Shown here: positions 22,573 through 32,204 of the stretch, one piece after another | Numbering within the stretch: the stretch's first letter is position 1 | Layout: each line of letters opens with the position of its first letter | NCBI GenBank assembly: GCA_964036315.1 | Contig: OZ038496.1 | Location: forward strand, 18,568,185 to 18,632,184 | Length of the DNA: 64,000 nucleotides | Source: Acanthosepion esculentum | Taxonomy: Eukaryota > Mollusca > Cephalopoda > Sepiida > Sepiidae | Reading direction: 5' to 3' | Notes under the pieces: generated by a model | What the model was told of the DNA's origin: nothing | Database searches by the model: none | Seen by the model: the letters and a program-made list of their open reading frames with translations, nothing else | Translations under genes and position numbers: made by a program

Positions 22573-23669
22573 GGGAAGAATATAGAGAAGGAGGGGGATC
22601 AGGATCAAGGCATCAGAAGATGTCCATTGACATTACATTTGAATATTTGAAGATTATAGCCATCAGGGAAGCCAGATACAAAGAGAATAACATAGGTGCC
22701 AAGACGGATCCTTGTCTTAGTCAGGACTGGAAATTACTAGCACTCAAGGGTTTACAGAGAGTGAGAGCAAGAGTAAAGAGGGGTGTTTGAGGAAAGGATA
22801 TAGATAAGGAAGGGGATCAGGATCAAGGCATCAGAAGATGTCCATTGACATTACATTTGAATATTTGAAGATTATAGCTATCAGGGAAGTAAGTAATAGG
22901 AAGTAAGTTCAACTGTCAGGAAGTGTGAGATAAAAAGTTGTTGGAGTAGAAGAGATGGCTGCATTTAACCATTTCAACAGTAAAAGGGTGGGACCAAGAT
23001 GCCAACCCAGTACCACACTTAAATTTATACAGTTTGGGTACCAGTGAAAGAAGCTCTTCAGTGCAGTTGCCATGAAAATATTTGTAGAAAAGATAGTGGG
23101 AAACCACAGTACATCTGTGAGAAAGTGACTGTAGATGAGATGCCAGATTAAGAACTATCACAATGCATATATGTCTCTGGATTTTGTTAAGGACCCTGAG
23201 ATGACCAGAGGAGGCACCATACCATATATGGTAACAGTATTCAATGCAAGGATTGATTTGTAGATTTGAAGGATGGATTCAAACAAGAAAAATCGTCTGG
23301 TGCAACACAGAGAACCGACTTTCTTTGTGGTAGATGTAGCTATTGATTCAATGCAGTTGTTGCACCTCAGGTCAGTGGAAAAGGTGAGACCAAGCAGGTG
23401 CAGAGAGATGCTCTTGTAGAGTTGGGCATCAGCCATTCTGATAGGCGGCAGGGAAGATTCTCTATGGTGGGTAAATGAGAACAGATTCATTTTGGATGCA
23501 TTAAAGTTTACAAGCAATTTTCTGCCCCAGTCATCCACAGATTGCAGGTCCTTTTCAAGACCAACAGCCAGGTTAGTTTTATCAGCAATGTCGAATTTAC
23601 TATTGAGACAGGGGTAAATAGTAGTGTCATCTGTGTAGTTGCCTACTTGGGAACTGATAACTGTTTCAT

Positions 23670-24890
23670 TAAAGAAAATGGCAGTAGAAAAGGATTCAAG
23701 ATGGTGGCTATTTATTTCCTGCTTATTAAAATGCAGACATTTTGAATTCTAGTGTTCTTCTATTGTCACAATGCAGACCGGTCAACTCCCAGTTTTGTGT
23801 TCTTTACCCAGGGACATAGGAAAACAAAATATAACCTACCTACCTATCTAGCTTAAGTAAATTTATAGTCGAACAAGGTTTAGAAGAAATAAGAAATAGA
23901 CAAAATTTCTTAAAAGCTGCAAAAAAGATCAGAAAATTGTGTGAGCCAACTGCCTAAAGGGACATGGCACATAGAATAATATCTCAGTCTGTAACTTGTG
24001 TTCTTCTAATTAACTGTTAGGTATTGGTTTTCTACTGAATCTGCCAAATTTTACAAGATTCTTCCTGTAAATAAATTATAGGATGTACTTCACTAAAAGA
24101 GCTGCCAAGTGAAAATAAGTATTTCCTATTTTGTCTTTTGATTCATTTTCACCATTTGAACCATTCAGTTAAATTGTGGCCATGATAATATTTTCCACAT
24201 AACAGATTTACCACCTCAAAGTTAGTTTACAAGTGAAATATAGGCCTAAAATCAGTTAATACTGGTTGAAAATCCTGCTTCCGTTGGAGATAACTGCTGT
24301 GAATTCAAAGAAACAGGTTTAGAGAGAATTAACATTTTCAGATTGTTTTCTAAATCTTTGTTTCCCCTCTGGGTTGTTTTGTTGGGTGGGGGTATATCCC
24401 TTTGTCTGAACTTAAAGAAAGAAATCTCCAGGTTTTAAGATTTTTAGGTTGATAGATTAGTTAAAAAAAAGGAGAGAAACACTAGCCAATGAAAATATTT
24501 CTCAAATATTTCTGAAAAAAAATTTCCAACAAGAATTCCTTTCACTGTCAGTAGCTTGCAAGTCAAGCATTAATAATTAAAAAAAAATAGTCATAACTCG
24601 ATGAATGTTCGATGTCTAGCTACATATGTTTGTATGATGCAACGATAAACTCAAAACCGTTATACACGGAGTCGTTACAGCATAGCATAAATAGCGATAC
24701 AAGATTGATAGACTATTTTTAACAGCAAAAAAAAAATGCTGAACTATAAATGTATTGTGCCTACAAATTTAAAATATGTCTTTGTTGAGCCTCAGTAAAA
24801 TTAACTGGATGAATGCTGGTAGATTATTCTCCGGAGCTGCTGAAATATCACAAGGTTTCGATGTTTACTACTCACTGTTAAAATGGTACA
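23670..24890. other. AT-rich interval without recognised feature
   Basis: 1.2 kb with no supported ORF, RNA gene or classified repeat. Short A and T runs only. Confidence 0.4.
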
Positions 24891-24909
24891 TATTACAGTA
24901 TATATTTCT

Positions 24910-25045
24910 GAAAAGATGAACTAGAATAGCAAATGGTGCCCTCCTAAAGCTAAACAAAGTATCAAGAAACAGGAAAATTTTGTTAGAGACGAAGAATGGT
25001 GTATGGCTATGTAAGATCTAAGCTCCTATATGGTAGTGAATAATA
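24910..25045 (+). pseudogene. RTE-type LINE fragment, first copy
   Basis: AAGCTAAACAAAGTATCAAG AAACAGG, then a stretch corresponding to the RTE C-terminal ..VL.CYV.S.LLYGSE. It is repeated with better preservation at 25190. Stops throughout. Confidence 0.55.
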
Positions 25046-25189
25046 ATATTCAAAAATGTTAAAACAAAGGTCAGACAGTTTGTTGTTCACAGAAGAGAAA
25101 TACAGTTTGCATACATTCAAAAGTAGATGAAGTGAGATAGTTTGAAATACTTAGCTTTCTTGGAAATGCCAAGTGCTTTTATTAGCATC

Positions 25190-25935
25190 CTTAGAGGTTA
25201 GCAAAAAATGCCTTCCAAAAGCTAAACAATGTAATAAGAAACAGGAATATATCATTAAATATACAAAAAGTGCTGAATTGCTATGTGATATCAATCCTCT
25301 TGTATGGCAGTGAATGCTGGGCAATCTTATGACAGCTGAAGAGGAAACTGTAGGCAATGGAATGTGGTTCTACAGAAAGATACTAAGAATTCCATGGATC
25401 AAATGAGTAAGCAACAATGGAGTCATAAAGAAAATGGTAATCTTTTATACTCAGAAGCAGAAAGAGATAACAATAATTTCTTGAACCCATAATTAAAAAG
25501 GAGGGCCTTTTTTTTTCATTTATTTTTTTAAAATCAAGCAAGGTGATATTGCCACTAAGACACAAGAGTGTAACTGGGGGTGAGGGAAAACATGAAAACT
25601 TTAGAAGGAAACAGAAACTCAATCCTAAACAGTATACAAGTGATTTACATCTACTCCTGTTCAAAAGATGGGGAAGGAGTGTGAACCGGGCAATAGGAAA
25701 ACCTATCTTTGTATTTGTATTTAAATTTGTAGAGTTACTGTAGGGCTTAGAAAGCTTCACCCTTACAGAGTATATTGAGGACAAGAGAGATAGGGAGGAC
25801 AGCAGGTCATCTACCTGACAAGCTTGTGTGAATGAATGGAGTGGGTGACTTGACAAAGGGAAAAATGCTGCTTAGAGCCACCTGGGATAGGAGATTGTGG
25901 AGAACTATGATCACTTATGTCCTGGATGGAAATGG
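25190..25935 (+). pseudogene. RTE-type LINE 3' end split by a LINE-C insertion
   Basis: Plus strand: AAGCTAAACAATGTAATAAG, CTCTTGTATGGCAGTGAATGC TGGGCAATC (LLYGSECWAI), ATGTGGTTCTACAGAAAGAT (MWFYRKI), CTAAGAATTCCATGG (LRIPW). After an interruption at 25505-25740 it continues with LTLTEYIEDKRDRED-like, WDRRLWRTMITYVL and the terminal GGCACATAGAAGAA. This is the usual C-terminal zinc-knuckle-less end of RTE elements; it is dead. Confidence 0.7.
25505..25740 (-). mobile_element. LINE-C 3' end inserted in the RTE fragment
   Basis: The complement of AAATCAAGCAAGGTGATATTGCC ACTAAGACACAAG, then AATCCTAAACAGTATACAAG and CTCCTGTTCAAAAGATGGGG, as at 10665-11045. The RTE sequence resumes on the far side, giving relative ages (LINE-C younger). 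Confidence 0.6.
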
Positions 25936-25939
25936 CACA

Positions 25940-26450
25940 TAGAAGAAAGGAAAAAGAAGTTGGCCAGATTGAAAAGCTATATATTAGTAGATGACTCAAA
26001 TATTGCAAATTAAATAATCTATATAAAAATTTTAATTTCAGCGCCAAGCAGTTGACCATCTTGGAAAATGTTAATAAAGACGAATGACTCATCTGTTGCC
26101 AAATTGAAAACCTGTAATGATCTAGTGAGACAATTATGAAATCTATAATATGAAGAGGTGTCCAATGAAAGATCATCCTGGGAAAAATGCCTTTTAAATT
26201 ATTTACAAATAGCATCATTTTCTGTTTGGGATTAGTAAGGATGGCATTTTTGAGCATGTCTCTTATTTCCCATTCTCCCTAAGTATTTTCTGGGATCATT
26301 TATGAGCAATTAAAGGAATGCATCTTATTTACCCAGTGCTTGTCTCAGCCTTATTTCCTGAGAAGCTGGGAAAGGTGAGGTTGCTTTATAAACGCAGGTG
26401 GCATTTTCAAATTGGCTTTTGATTCCTGAAGTCTGAATTAGCCTTTTCAT
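25940..26450. other. Interval without recognised feature
   Basis: A 148-codon minus-strand frame (25811-26257) overlaps the RTE end. It has no recognisable motif and is not supported as a gene. Confidence 0.35.
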
Positions 26451-26452
26451 CT

Positions 26453-27640
26453 GTTCTTTTGTCCCACACCTCTTTCTCTTTTAGAAATTCTCCTTACCTT
26501 TTTCTTGCTTCATCATTTTTTCTCCTTCTCACTTTTCTTTCTCTTCTTTCCTTTCTTTTTCTTTATCCTTTTCTCTCCTTCCCTTTGTCCTTTGTACTTT
26601 TCACCTACAGACTTTTCTTTTTCCTCTCTCTTCATTTTCCTTTCCTCTTCATTTTCCTTTCCTCTTCCTTCTCCTTTCCTCTTCCTTCTCCTTTCCTCTT
26701 CCTTCTCCTTCCCTCTTCCTTCTCCTTCCCTCTTCCTTCTCCTTTCCTCTTCCTTCTCCTTTCCTCTTCCTTCTCCTTTCCTCTTCCTTCTCCTTTCCTC
26801 TTCCTTCTCCTTTCCTCTTCCTTCTCCTTTCCTCTTCCTTCTCCTTTCCTCTTCCTTCTCCTTTCCTCTTCCTTCCTCTTTACTTGTCTTCCTCTTTTCT
26901 GCTCCTTTTCTTCAGTTTTGACTCTATTTCCCTCTTTCATCCTGTATTTGCTATCTCTTTCTTCTTTTTTCTTCTTCTTAAATACCATTCTCCTGTTTAT
27001 CTATATCAGCTTCTCTTCCTATCTCTCTTTTAGCTTCTCTTCCTGTCACTCCCTCAATTTACTCTTTCTTGTTTTGTGTCACTTTTGCCTTATACTTTCT
27101 TTCTTTCATTCTTTCTTCTTTCTTTCTTTCTTTTTACTTTTCCCCTACCCAAATTTCTATTTGCTCTCTTCATTTTTCTTTATCTTTTTCTTTTCGCCTT
27201 CTTTCTCTTCACATTTCTCTGTGTTCTTTTCTGTTTCCTTGCATTCCTTTACATTTCTTTCTTTTTCTCTTTTTGCTCCCTTCATCTACTCTTGCCTTTC
27301 TCATTTCCTCTCTTTCATCTTGTATTTGTTACCTTTTTCTTCTTTTTTCCTCTTCTTCAACTCCACTCTCCTGCTTCTCTCTCTCTGTCCCTCTTCCTCA
27401 ATTTACTCTTTTTTTCTGTCTCACTCTTGCCTTTAACCTTTCTTACTTCTTCTTTCTTCTGTTTTCTTTTTTTTTTCTTTCTGTATTTTTCGTTTCTGTT
27501 CCTTTCTTTCTCCATTTTTCATGTTTGCTCCCTCTTGTTTTATTATCCTGATCACTGTCTTTTTTTCTGTCGATGCCGCCATCTCTTTTTCAATCTCAAC
27601 TTCCACTTCACCTCTCTTGATTTTCCACATTCCTCTCTCA
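26453..27640. repeat. 1.2-kb pyrimidine-rich tract
   Basis: Almost entirely C and T on the plus strand, with TTTC, CTTT and CTT motifs. Long frames in several phases on both strands (up to 325 codons, rich in S, F, L and P, or in K, E and R on minus) are composition artefacts. Such tracts can adopt triplex (H-DNA) structure; that is general knowledge, not shown here. Confidence 0.9.
26640..26875. repeat. 17-bp minisatellite inside the pyrimidine tract
   Basis: CCTTCTCCTTTCCTCTT repeated about 14 times, almost perfectly. Two units read CCTTCTCCTTCCCTCTT. The period of 17 cycles through three frames, giving a 17-residue peptide period in the spurious ORF. Confidence 0.9.
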
Positions 27641-27759
27641 AAGTAAGTAATTAGTTGCTTAAAGTGGGTACCGATAACCGTTTATTCCTCCATCAAGCTG
27701 ATAACGATATTTCAGAATGATTCATCAATAGAGGCAGTGATCTTTCCTTGACTCTCATA

Positions 27760-28165
27760 TCAAATCAAATGATGGCGGCTTTCAATTACATGCATTTATG
27801 CTTTTGCCAATGTGCCACACCTTTGTTCCTCCTTTTTACACTGCTCATTTGCTGGCGGCGGCATTTTTGCAATGTCTAAGTCTGCAGACTGGATCAGATC
27901 AAATTCCAATCGGATCGGAAAATTACATCAGTGGTGTTAGACGAGAGATGTTTCACAGGTAATTGGTTGGTGTCTGCAACATGCGAATCAGACAAGCAAT
28001 CAACAGCCTCTGGGAGTAGCATGGAAGAATTGACCCCTCGTCGGCAAGGGTTAGGGTTTGTAAGAGCACAAGAGAGAAACTTGAAAAATCTATGTAGTTT
28101 GATTCAGTAGAGAAAACATTGTTTCAATTTTTCGCTCTTGTTGATGGCGGACAGTTGTTATTGGA
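27760..28165. promoter_or_regulatory. Possible promoter or first-exon region (weak)
   Basis: Less repetitive, with more CG dinucleotides than its surroundings. GATGGCGGC at 27771, GGCGGCGGC at about 27855, and GATGGCGGA at 28143; ATGGCGGC is the YY1 core found near animal transcription starts. ACAG/GTAATT at about 27957 would serve as a splice donor. There is no ORF longer than about 22 codons after the ATG at 27873. The call is an inference from motifs only. Confidence 0.25.
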
Positions 28166-28452
28166 CAAGTTGAAATGAGATTGATTTCAAATAGGGGAAT
28201 GTAAGGACGAGTCACGTCCTGTCTGATGTCATCATTTAACGCTGGGCTACAACCTTATCAAAGAACCAAGAGATCACCTGACACTATCTGAAGTTTTGAT
28301 GTGAAATATTGTCCTCAAAGGTGGAATTGTTCAGATGAATATCATTAGCTTTATTGTTTTAATCCCTAAATTTTGCTTTGCAGGTTATTTAAAGCCAGGA
28401 AATATTTTTAGATTGTAACAATTTTGTTTTTTGGAGATAAGTATTTACTGAT

Positions 28453-28507
28453 GCCAGTACTACTAATTAACCCATAGCTGAGGGGAGAAGAGGTGGATTC
28501 ATACCGA
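28453..28507 (-). mobile_element. SINE 3'-tail fragment
   Basis: Minus strand: GGTATGAATCCACCTCTTCT CCCCTCAGCTATGGGTTAAT TAGTAGTA, the common SINE tail seen at 11755 and 40825. Truncated. Confidence 0.55.
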
Positions 28508-28553
28508 ATCAGAATATGATAAACAAACCAGAAATTATAATTTAGATATAAAC

Positions 28554-28600
28554 TGAGGGATCAGTTCTATATTACAATCACTATATAAACTGATCCCTCA
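28554..28600. repeat. Perfect 13-bp hairpin
   Basis: TGAGGGATCAGTT at 28554-28566 and AACTGATCCCTCA at 28588-28600, with a 21-base loop. No flanking features explain it; it may be the remnant of a small inverted-repeat element. Confidence 0.6.
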
Positions 28601-28769
28601 CTCTGTGGTCACATAGTTTCTATACAATGTACATAAATTTAAAAGACATGCCTTTGTAGCTAATCAGTATTTGACTGATTTGTTTTCTAAGGTTTATCAA
28701 CCCTTTGCAGGTTATTTAAAGACAGGACATATTTTTAGATTGTAAGATTTTTAAAAAAAAATAATTATC

Positions 28770-29065
28770 GTTTTAGGGATACAAGTCTTACTAATTAAAT
28801 CATAGCTGGTGGGGAGGTAGAAGAAGAGGCGTCTTACCTTTCCCAAGGTGATTTGCACTTAAGTGAATATAACACCCCAACATGAATTTGAACTCAGCTC
28901 TCTGATTAACAATTCCGGGCCATTAACCATTACACCATCCATGCATCCAAGCTTACAGCAACTAGTATTCTAAGGCGGTCACCTATTTAGGTAATGACAA
29001 GGCTCGATGATGCTTAATTTCAGTGATCATACGGAAACCAATGTTTCAATGTGATGTGTCCGTAA
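28770..29065 (-). mobile_element. 5S-tRNA composite SINE
   Basis: Read on the minus strand. The 5' head (29050 to 28949) is 5S-rRNA-like: GATCACTGAAATTAAGCATC, GAGCC, GGTGACCGCC, GAATACTAG, TTGCTGTAAGCTT (compare 5S GACCGCCTGGGAATACC..GTGCTGTAGGCTT). A tRNA-like part follows with A-box-like GGTGTAATGGTTAATGGCC and B-box-like GAGTTCAAATTC. The common SINE tail comes last (CTTGGGAAAGGTAAGACG..TAATTAGTAAGACTTGTATC). Two pol III promoters of different origin thus lie in series. Confidence 0.8.
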
Positions 29066-29084
29066 GCCCAATGATTTGCTGTTT

Positions 29085-29697
29085 GCCTCAGGGTTCTTGA
29101 TAAGATCCAAAGACAGATAGGCAACGTGTTTTGCCCTGATCTGTCATCTCGTCTGCAGTCGCTCTCTCACAGACGTGATGTTGCCTCGCTCTGCCTTTTT
29201 TACAAGTACTTTCACGGTAATTGCTCCGAGGAGCTGCTTTCGCTTGTCCCTAGGCCTCGTGAATTTAAACGCCCCACGAGGCTGGCATCCCGCTCCCACC
29301 CCTACACCGTGGAAACTGTTAGATGTAGATGTCTCTTCTACTCCAATAGCTTCATGTCTCGCACACCTCGCCTATGGAACTCCCTTCCCTATTACTGTTT
29401 CCCTGACAAATACCATCTCCAACGGTTTAAGTGTAGCGTCAATCGACATCTCCAGTTGCCTTGATCTATCCACTTCGCTTCTCCACATCCTTTCATCTTT
29501 CATTCCTATCTGCTCTCGCTCCAAATCTTCTGTAACCCCCTTGCCTTGATCGACCCACTGTCTTTCTCTTTCTCCACATCCTCTCCTTTACCACTCCTAT
29601 CTGCTCTTCCTCCAACCCTTCTTTAACCCCTTGCGTGATAGTGGCCTCCAGCCTTGCTTGGGGTGATACGCTTAAAAAAAAAAAAAAAAATAAATTT
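29085..29697 (+). mobile_element. LINE-A 3' end, young-looking copy
   Basis: Plus strand: QGS-less 5' truncation; VLDKIQRQIGNVFCPDLSS, LQSLSHRRDVASLCLFYKYF, HGNCSEELLSLVPRPREFKR, TRLASRSHPYTVETVRCRC, SRTPRLWNSLPYYCFPDKYH, FKCSVNRHLQLP-stop at 29464. A 3' UTR follows with duplicated TCTTTCTCCACATCCT-type blocks. The end is GCCTTGCTTGGGGTGATACG CTT plus about 17 A. The 112-codon frame is intact and it closely resembles 2402-2868, so the family was recently active. Confidence 0.85.
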
Positions 29698-29719
29698 CTA
29701 CTGCCTGAAATTTTTGGGT

Positions 29720-29990
29720 GTATGATAATCAACATTTTTCTTGCTATGCAAACAAAATGGACACTTATACTTGACATTTTAGGGACACATGACAAGGAAG
29801 TAGGACTGCTCGGTAAATTTGATATTCACTGGATATACTGAAGACAAAAATCTCTGGAAGAGGCAATGAGCCACTTTCTTGATGAATGGATGGCAGAACA
29901 TGAGTAAGAGCTACAAAGGATAGGAGGTTGTGAAGTGCCATGATTACCCCTGTTCTGAAGGCATACGGCATATAAAGGAAGAATATCCAT
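29720..29990 (+). pseudogene. RTE-type LINE 3'-end fragment
   Basis: Decayed match to the RTE C-terminal region: TTTTAGGGACACATGACAAG (FLGHMT.), GATATACTGAAGACAAAAA, CTTGATGAATGGATGGCAGAAC (LNEWMAE), and the terminal CTGAAGGCATACGGCATATAAA. It lies directly 3' of the LINE-A poly-A. Confidence 0.55.
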
Positions 29991-30014
29991 GAAAGAGGGG
30001 AAAATATCCAAAAG

Positions 30015-30017
30015 AGA

Positions 30018-30049
<32 letters not shown>

Positions 30050-30050
30050 C
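30015..30050. repeat. (TA)n microsatellite
   Basis: TA run with one CA interruption. Confidence 0.9.
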
Positions 30051-30301
30051 AATGATTAGGCACTATTTAACTTTGCTTGAGCATTGCTGCACTTCATTGC
30101 CAAGAGTTCTAAACCCATCAGATCTAATGACGGTTTCCCTTAGGGGTGACGCAGATTCAGATCCTGCTGGAGAGCACATATTTTTATTTAATAAAATTTC
30201 TCAAATATTCAGGCCAGTAGATGAAAATAGTAAATACAATGTTTAATAAATAAACGGCACATCTCCTGAAATACAAGTATTCATTAAAAATAGCATTTAA
30301 G

Positions 30302-30303
<2 letters not shown>

Positions 30304-30336
<33 letters not shown>
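30304..30336. repeat. (TA)n microsatellite
   Basis: About 16 TA dinucleotides. Confidence 0.95.
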
Positions 30337-30339
<3 letters not shown>

Positions 30340-30550
30340 AATAGATTAAATCCAATATATTTTTACTTTATTTGTTTAAATGTTCTGTTTTAAAGGATAC
30401 TCATATTTGAGTAGATGTTGTGTTTTTATTTATTTATTAAACAGTATATCTATTTATTAAATATAAGTATTCATTAAAAATAATGTTTAAACAAATAAGT
30501 TTAATATATATATAAATAAATAAATATATATGACAAAGTGGAAAAGCTTT

Positions 30551-30640
30551 CATGTTTCGTCCTTTAGGAGTTCATCAGTCTAAAGTGATGCAACTTAGCA
30601 TATGTAGTCGCATCATTGTAAACATCTCTTTAGACCGATT
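30551..30640 (-). ncRNA. Candidate hammerhead-like ribozyme motif
   Basis: Minus strand: CTGATGA (plus 30572-30578), short hairpin ACTCCTAAAGGAC, then GAAAC (plus 30552-30559). Immediately upstream of CTGATGA is CTTTAGA (plus 30579-30585). Its perfect complement TCTAAAG occurs 42 bases earlier (plus 30628-30634) and would form stem I. The nucleotide in the cleavage position is not a clean GUH, so this is either degenerate or misaligned. The motif is known from Penelope-like elements and retrozymes. Confidence 0.4.
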
Positions 30641-30714
30641 TGAAATGCATCACAGAGAAACTTTTTCCATTTTGTCAGATTTTCCTATATATATTGAAAC
30701 TGTCGTATAAATTT

Positions 30715-30970
30715 TGGCATATGAGTATCTAAGAGTATCTGTCTATATTTCTGAGATGAGGTATTATGTACACTATTTACATTATTTGGACTATTGTTTC
30801 CGTCTTTGTTGCCATATAACTAACATCCATTAGACATGGCACATGGAACTAGAACAGTCTATCCCAGTGAGCGAAATAAACGTTCAGTTTGACAGTGTAC
30901 AATGGCTGAAACATTTTGATAAATATGGCAACAAAGATGAGGAAAATAGTCCGAATAATGTAAATAGAGA
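30715..30970 (+). mobile_element. Mirrored short retroelement (inverted tail on both sides)
   Basis: The left arm 30720-30815 is the inverted complement of the family tail (CTGTCTATATTTCTGAGATG AGG..ATTTACATTATTTGGACTATT). The centre has CATGGCACATGGAACTAGAA CAGTC. The right arm 30918-30968 is the direct tail (AAATATGGCAACAAAGATGA GG..AATGTAAAT). The tRNA-like head and the CTGAAGA half of the hairpin are lost; GGCTGAAAC remains. Same architecture as 35007-35405. Confidence 0.65.
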
Positions 30971-30974
30971 ATCT

Positions 30975-31555
30975 TACAGTTCAGCTTTAGAACCGAACTG
31001 CTAGACTCCCCATATGTAGTAAAGTCTTTTGTAGAACCAGCCATACTTTTCACAAGAACTGATAACAGAAAAATAGTGCACAATCTATCACAGGCTTTTC
31101 ATTAATCGAGACTGGTTGCCAACTTTTGTGATGTCAATGAACATTCGTTGCTACTTTTGTGATATCAAAAAATACTCGTTGTCACTTTCATAATGCTTGT
31201 TGCAGTAGAGACTTTGTAATTGCAGATACAACTATAGTATGCCATTGAACAATACGGATGTCAGATACCTTCGAATAACATTTGCACTAATAGTACTTGC
31301 TTGATAACACTCGCTCAAATAGTAATCCGTATACTGATCAGGAAAGAAAAATAGTATAGTGAAGAGAGTAGACAATAGCGGTCTGTATAGTAATGGAGGA
31401 TAGAATAGAAGTGCAGATTGTTAGACGTCACACAACTTCCATATATGAATTTCCTTTATGGTCACGTGGTCTACTTAATTTAATAATGGGATCGCCTGTG
31501 TTTGCTCACTGGCAATCTATGTTCAAACTCAAGTGTTGGCAGCGACACTTTATTC
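30975..31555. other. Interval without recognised feature
   Basis: Contains three loose direct copies of a phrase like TTTTGTGATATCAATGAACATTCGTTG (31110-31190). Otherwise unclassified. Confidence 0.35.
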
Positions 31556-31559
31556 CTAT

Positions 31560-31730
31560 ATAACACCAGCCAAGGCTATAGAGACCAGCCTGTCCTGCTA
31601 GTCAACACATAACTAGCATAACAGAACGGAATGAATTCATATCTTTTTCAAAGATATTTGTACAAAAGTAAATGCAACAAACTCGACCAGAATTTGAACC
31701 AGGCATAACCACTACATTATGTGCACAAAC
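31560..31730 (-). mobile_element. tRNA-derived SINE, diverged
   Basis: Minus strand: GTAGTGGTTATGCCTGGTTC AAATTCTGG (B-box-like) precedes GTTTGTTGCATTTACTTTTG TACAAATATC, ATATGAATTCATTCC and GTGTTGACTAGCAGGACAGGC, matching the body of the SINE at 11755. Substantially mutated. Confidence 0.5.
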
Positions 31731-32204
31731 CTCTGGGTTGTAAGTTAAATTTTTTATCATTTTAGTGAAGGTGGTTATAAATTATTGCAATTTTGGCTTT
31801 TGGTTGACACATTTTCAGGTTCAGGTACTCTGATGATTTTTATTATGAATAGAATAGAATTAATGGTGTAATTATTTTTAAGAAGCTGAGCTGCCCAAGA
31901 GTATGACGACTGTCGCTGACACCAGCTCAACACATATGTGAATCCAATGGCTGTAATGTTCAAGTGACAAAACATTTTAGTCAATATTTCTCAGCAATAT
32001 GTTTTTTATCTCAATAAGGTTCAGATAAGACCTCAAAATTAAGCATATTTTAAGCATGAAGAAAGTGTCAGTTTCTTTTGAATAAACGGCAGTAGAAAGC
32101 ACATAAAAATTATCTGACTCAAGTTCAGTCATCAAAGTCCCTATTGTCATACAGTCTACTGTATGTATGTCTATATGTGCATGGTTCATAATACAAATAT
32201 ATCA

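Larger units (their letters stand above)
14040..22885. repeat. 218-bp tandem satellite, about 40 copies
   Basis: Head-to-tail units; landmarks such as AAGATGTCCATTGACATTAC recur every 218 bp. Most of each unit matches the 3' region of a LINE-A relative (CAAGGG.TTACAGAGAGTGAGAG to GATTATAGCCATCAGGGAAG; compare 7430-7600 and 22830-22890). The remaining 60-70 bp (CAGATACAAAGAGAATAACA to TCAGGACTGGAAATT) is not in the LINE copies. Units contain one GGATCC each. A 73-codon plus-strand frame recurs because 218-bp units each carry a stop (KRGV-stop), but it has no initiating ATG in context and is not a gene. Divergence between units is low. Confidence 0.97.
13990..23660 (-). mobile_element. LINE-A copy whose 3' end has expanded into a satellite
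   Basis: Minus-strand non-LTR element. The 3' end lies at 13990-14040: a T run on plus, then the complement of AAGCAAGGCAGGAGTGCCACT. The coding body is at 22880-23660, read right to left: the RT catalytic-box variant NYTDDTTIYPCLNSKFDIAD, DLQSVDDWGRKLLVNFNASK, LGLTFSTDLRCNNCIESIAT, CCTRRFFLFESILQIYKS, then (next frame) LASHLQSLSHRCTVVSHYLF. Between tail and body, where a few hundred bases of 3' region are expected, sit about 40 copies of a 218-bp unit. A frameshift near 23160 and stops make it non-functional. The 5' part is missing. Confidence 0.85.

Noticed and set aside
14172..22790. About 37 co-oriented small ORFs of mostly 73 codons, each overlapping the next by 4 bases, resembling a translationally coupled gene array
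   Set aside because: They are the reading of one 218-bp non-coding satellite unit. The apparent starts are TTG inside GTTTGAGG, the genome is animal, and the opposite strand carries the LINE coding sense.
25383..26257. Overlapping minus-strand ORFs of 157 and 148 codons
   Set aside because: They run antisense to an RTE LINE fragment and a LINE-C insertion and show no protein features of their own.
26459..27654. Long ORFs of 325, 192, 160 and 138 codons in the pyrimidine tract
   Set aside because: Low-complexity S/F/L/P or K/E/R composition in several overlapping frames of C/T-rich DNA that lacks stop codons by composition; no domain.
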